Positions 12,885-14,101 of a stretch of 14,101 nt of DNA are shown in pieces. This DNA is from Pseudomonadota bacterium (GTDB lineage: Bacteria; Pseudomonadota; Gammaproteobacteria; Steroidobacterales; Steroidobacteraceae). The notes under the pieces are model-generated. The model was not told the DNA's origin. It saw nothing but the letters and a program-made list of their open reading frames with translations, and did no database searches. The DNA lies in NCBI GenBank assembly GCA_023457495.1, contig JAEWLQ010000103.1, positions 1-14,101 on the forward strand, read 5' to 3'. The stretch's first letter is position 1. The number at the start of each line of letters is the position of its first letter. Position numbers and translations under genes: made by a program.

Positions 12885-14101
12885 CGGGCGGAGTTGGCCG
12901 GTGCCGCGGACGATGTACTTGTAAGAGGTCAGCTGCTCGACGCCGACGGGGCCGCGCGCGTGGAAGCGGTCGGTCGAGATGCCGATCTCCGCGCCCATGC
13001 CGAATTCACCGCCATCCGCGAATTGCGTCGAGGCGTTGTGCAACACGATGGCGCTGTCCACGCGATCGAGGAAGCGCTGCGCGGTTGCCGCGTTCGACGT
13101 GACGATGCTCTCGGTGTGCGCCGAGCCGTATTTCGCGATGTGTTCGATGGCGCCATCGACGCCGTCGACGACGCGCGCCGAGATGATGGCGTCGAGATAT
13201 TCGGTGTGCCAATCCTGCTCGGTGACAGGCTTCACCCGGGAATCCACCTTCTGCACGGCGGCATCGCCGCGCACTTCGCAACCCGCGTCCAGCAGATCCT
13301 TCACGACCGGCGCCAGCAGCCGATCGGCCGCGGCGGCATCGACCAGCAAGGTCTCGGCCGATCCGCAAATGCCGGTCCGCCGCAGCTTGGCGTTCTTCGC
13401 GATCGCACGCGCCATGTCGAGCTCGGCATCGCGATCGACGTACACGTGGCAGATACCCTCGAGGTGTCCGATCACCGGCACGCGCGCCTCGCTCTGCACG
13501 CGCGCGACGAGGCTCTTGCCGCCGCGCGGCACCACCACGTCGATGTAATCCGTCATCGAGGACAGCAGGTAACCCACCGCGGCGCGATCCGTGGTCGGCA
13601 CGAGTTGAATGCTGCCCGCCGGCAATCCCGCCGCCTGAAGTCCCGCGACGAGACAGGCATGGATCGCGCGGCTCGAATGCACGCTCTCGGAGCCGCCGCG
13701 CAGGATGGCCGCGTTGCCCGACTTGAGGCACAGCGCGCCGGCGTCGCAGGTCACGTTCGGACGGCTTTCGTAGATGATGCCGATGACACCCAGCGGCACG
13801 CGTACGCGGGCGATGTCGAGCCCGTTGGGCCGCGTCCAGCGCGCGATCTCGGTGCCGATGGGATCCGGCAGCGCCGCGATCTCCTCGACGCCCTTTGCCA
13901 TGCCCTCGATACGTTTGGCATCGAGCGCCAGGCGGTCGAGCATGGCGCCCGAGGTGCCCTTGGTCCGCGCGGCTTCCATGTCGCGCGCATTCGCGGCCAG
14001 CAGTTCCGGCACGGAACCACGGATCGCCGCGGCGATCTTCGTCAACGCGAGATTCTTGGTCTCCGTGCTCGCCAGCGCGAGCACGCCGGCGGCGGCGCCG
14101 G
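12882..14101 (-). CDS. proA: Glutamate-5-semialdehyde dehydrogenase (gamma-glutamyl phosphate reductase), 5' end cut by window edge
   Basis: The second enzyme of proline biosynthesis: it reduces gamma-glutamyl phosphate to glutamate-5-semialdehyde with NADPH, in the cytosol. About 405 codons are visible. Characteristic segments are LALASTETKNLALTKIA near the N-terminus, GVIGIIYESRPNVTCDAGALC, LKSGNAAILRGGSES, IDVVVPRGGKSLVARV, HLEGICHVYVD and the catalytic-cysteine loop RRTGICGSAETLLVD, ending RGPVGVEQLTSYKYIVRGTG. The Cys in GICGSAE is taken as the active nucleophile by family. The frame stays open to the right edge beyond a GTG at 14084; family length (about 415-425) suggests 10-20 residues are missing, so the true start lies outside. 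proB is not visible. It runs opposite to the rest of the window and converges on yihY. Confidence 0.94.
   Translation of the reverse strand, partial: GAAAGVLALASTETKNLALTKIAAAIRGSVPELLAANARDMEAARTKGTSGAMLDRLALDAKRIEGMAKGVEEIAALPDPIGTEIARWTRPNGLDIARVRVPLGVIGIIYESRPNVTCDAGALCLKSGNAAILRGGSESVHSSRAIHACLVAGLQAAGLPAGSIQLVPTTDRAAVGYLLSSMTDYIDVVVPRGGKSLVARVQSEARVPVIGHLEGICHVYVDRDAELDMARAIAKNAKLRRTGICGSAETLLVDAAAADRLLAPVVKDLLDAGCEVRGDAAVQKVDSRVKPVTEQDWHTEYLDAIISARVVDGVDGAIEHIAKYGSAHTESIVTSNAATAQRFLDRVDSAIVLHNASTQFADGGEFGMGAEIGISTDRFHARGPVGVEQLTSYKYIVRGTGQLRP

Noticed and set aside
1..14101. CRISPR array, tRNA or rRNA gene, prophage or attachment site
   Set aside because: No regularly spaced repeats, no tRNA or rRNA-like stretches and no phage or integrase genes were found on reading both strands.

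Overview
The window is GC-rich, tightly packed bacterial chromosome. Genes are separated by a few bases or overlap by 4 nt (ATGA, GTGA, TTGA junctions), and GTG and TTG starts are common. A lipid A acyltransferase of the LpxL/HtrB type shows a Gram-negative envelope. Gene content and codon use fit a high-GC gammaproteobacterium of the Xanthomonadales/Steroidobacteraceae kind; that placement is inference and no rRNA is present to test it.

Layout. (1) Positions 1-4197, + strand: the 3' part of a sugar ABC-transporter operon. It holds the second half of the ATPase (YtfR type), two permeases that match YtfT and YjfF of the galactofuranose transporter, an exported aldose 1-epimerase whose start lies 91 bp inside the second permease gene, and a small exported protein. 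(2) 4216-5121: an LpxL-type acyltransferase with its own putative -10 box. (3) 5259-5639: a small exported, helix-rich protein of unknown function. (4) 5686-11823: a molybdenum-cofactor (Moco) operon, moeA-moaA-moaC-[mobA-moaD]-[moaE-moeB-rhodanese], which runs by a 4-nt overlap into an NlpI-like TPR protein gene. (5) 11821-12884: a YihY-family membrane protein gene enclosed by a perfect 47-bp inverted repeat. (6) 12882 to the right edge, - strand: proA of proline biosynthesis, cut by the edge.

How the genes work together. MoaA and MoaC make cyclic pyranopterin monophosphate. MoaE with MoaD adds the dithiolene sulfurs, MoeB with its rhodanese recharges MoaD, MoeA inserts molybdate, and MobA adds GMP. 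Here MoaD is the C-terminal domain of the MobA polypeptide, with its Gly-Gly end free. MoaE, MoeB and rhodanese form one chain, joined by a CxxC plus histidine-rich linker. The whole sulfur relay is therefore carried on two fusion proteins. No MogA/MoaB, molybdate transporter or molybdoenzyme gene is in the window.

The two least ordinary things are this paired fusion architecture and the inverted repeat around yihY. The repeat copies supply the TAA stop codons of both outer genes, so the enclosed segment could in principle invert without damaging either.
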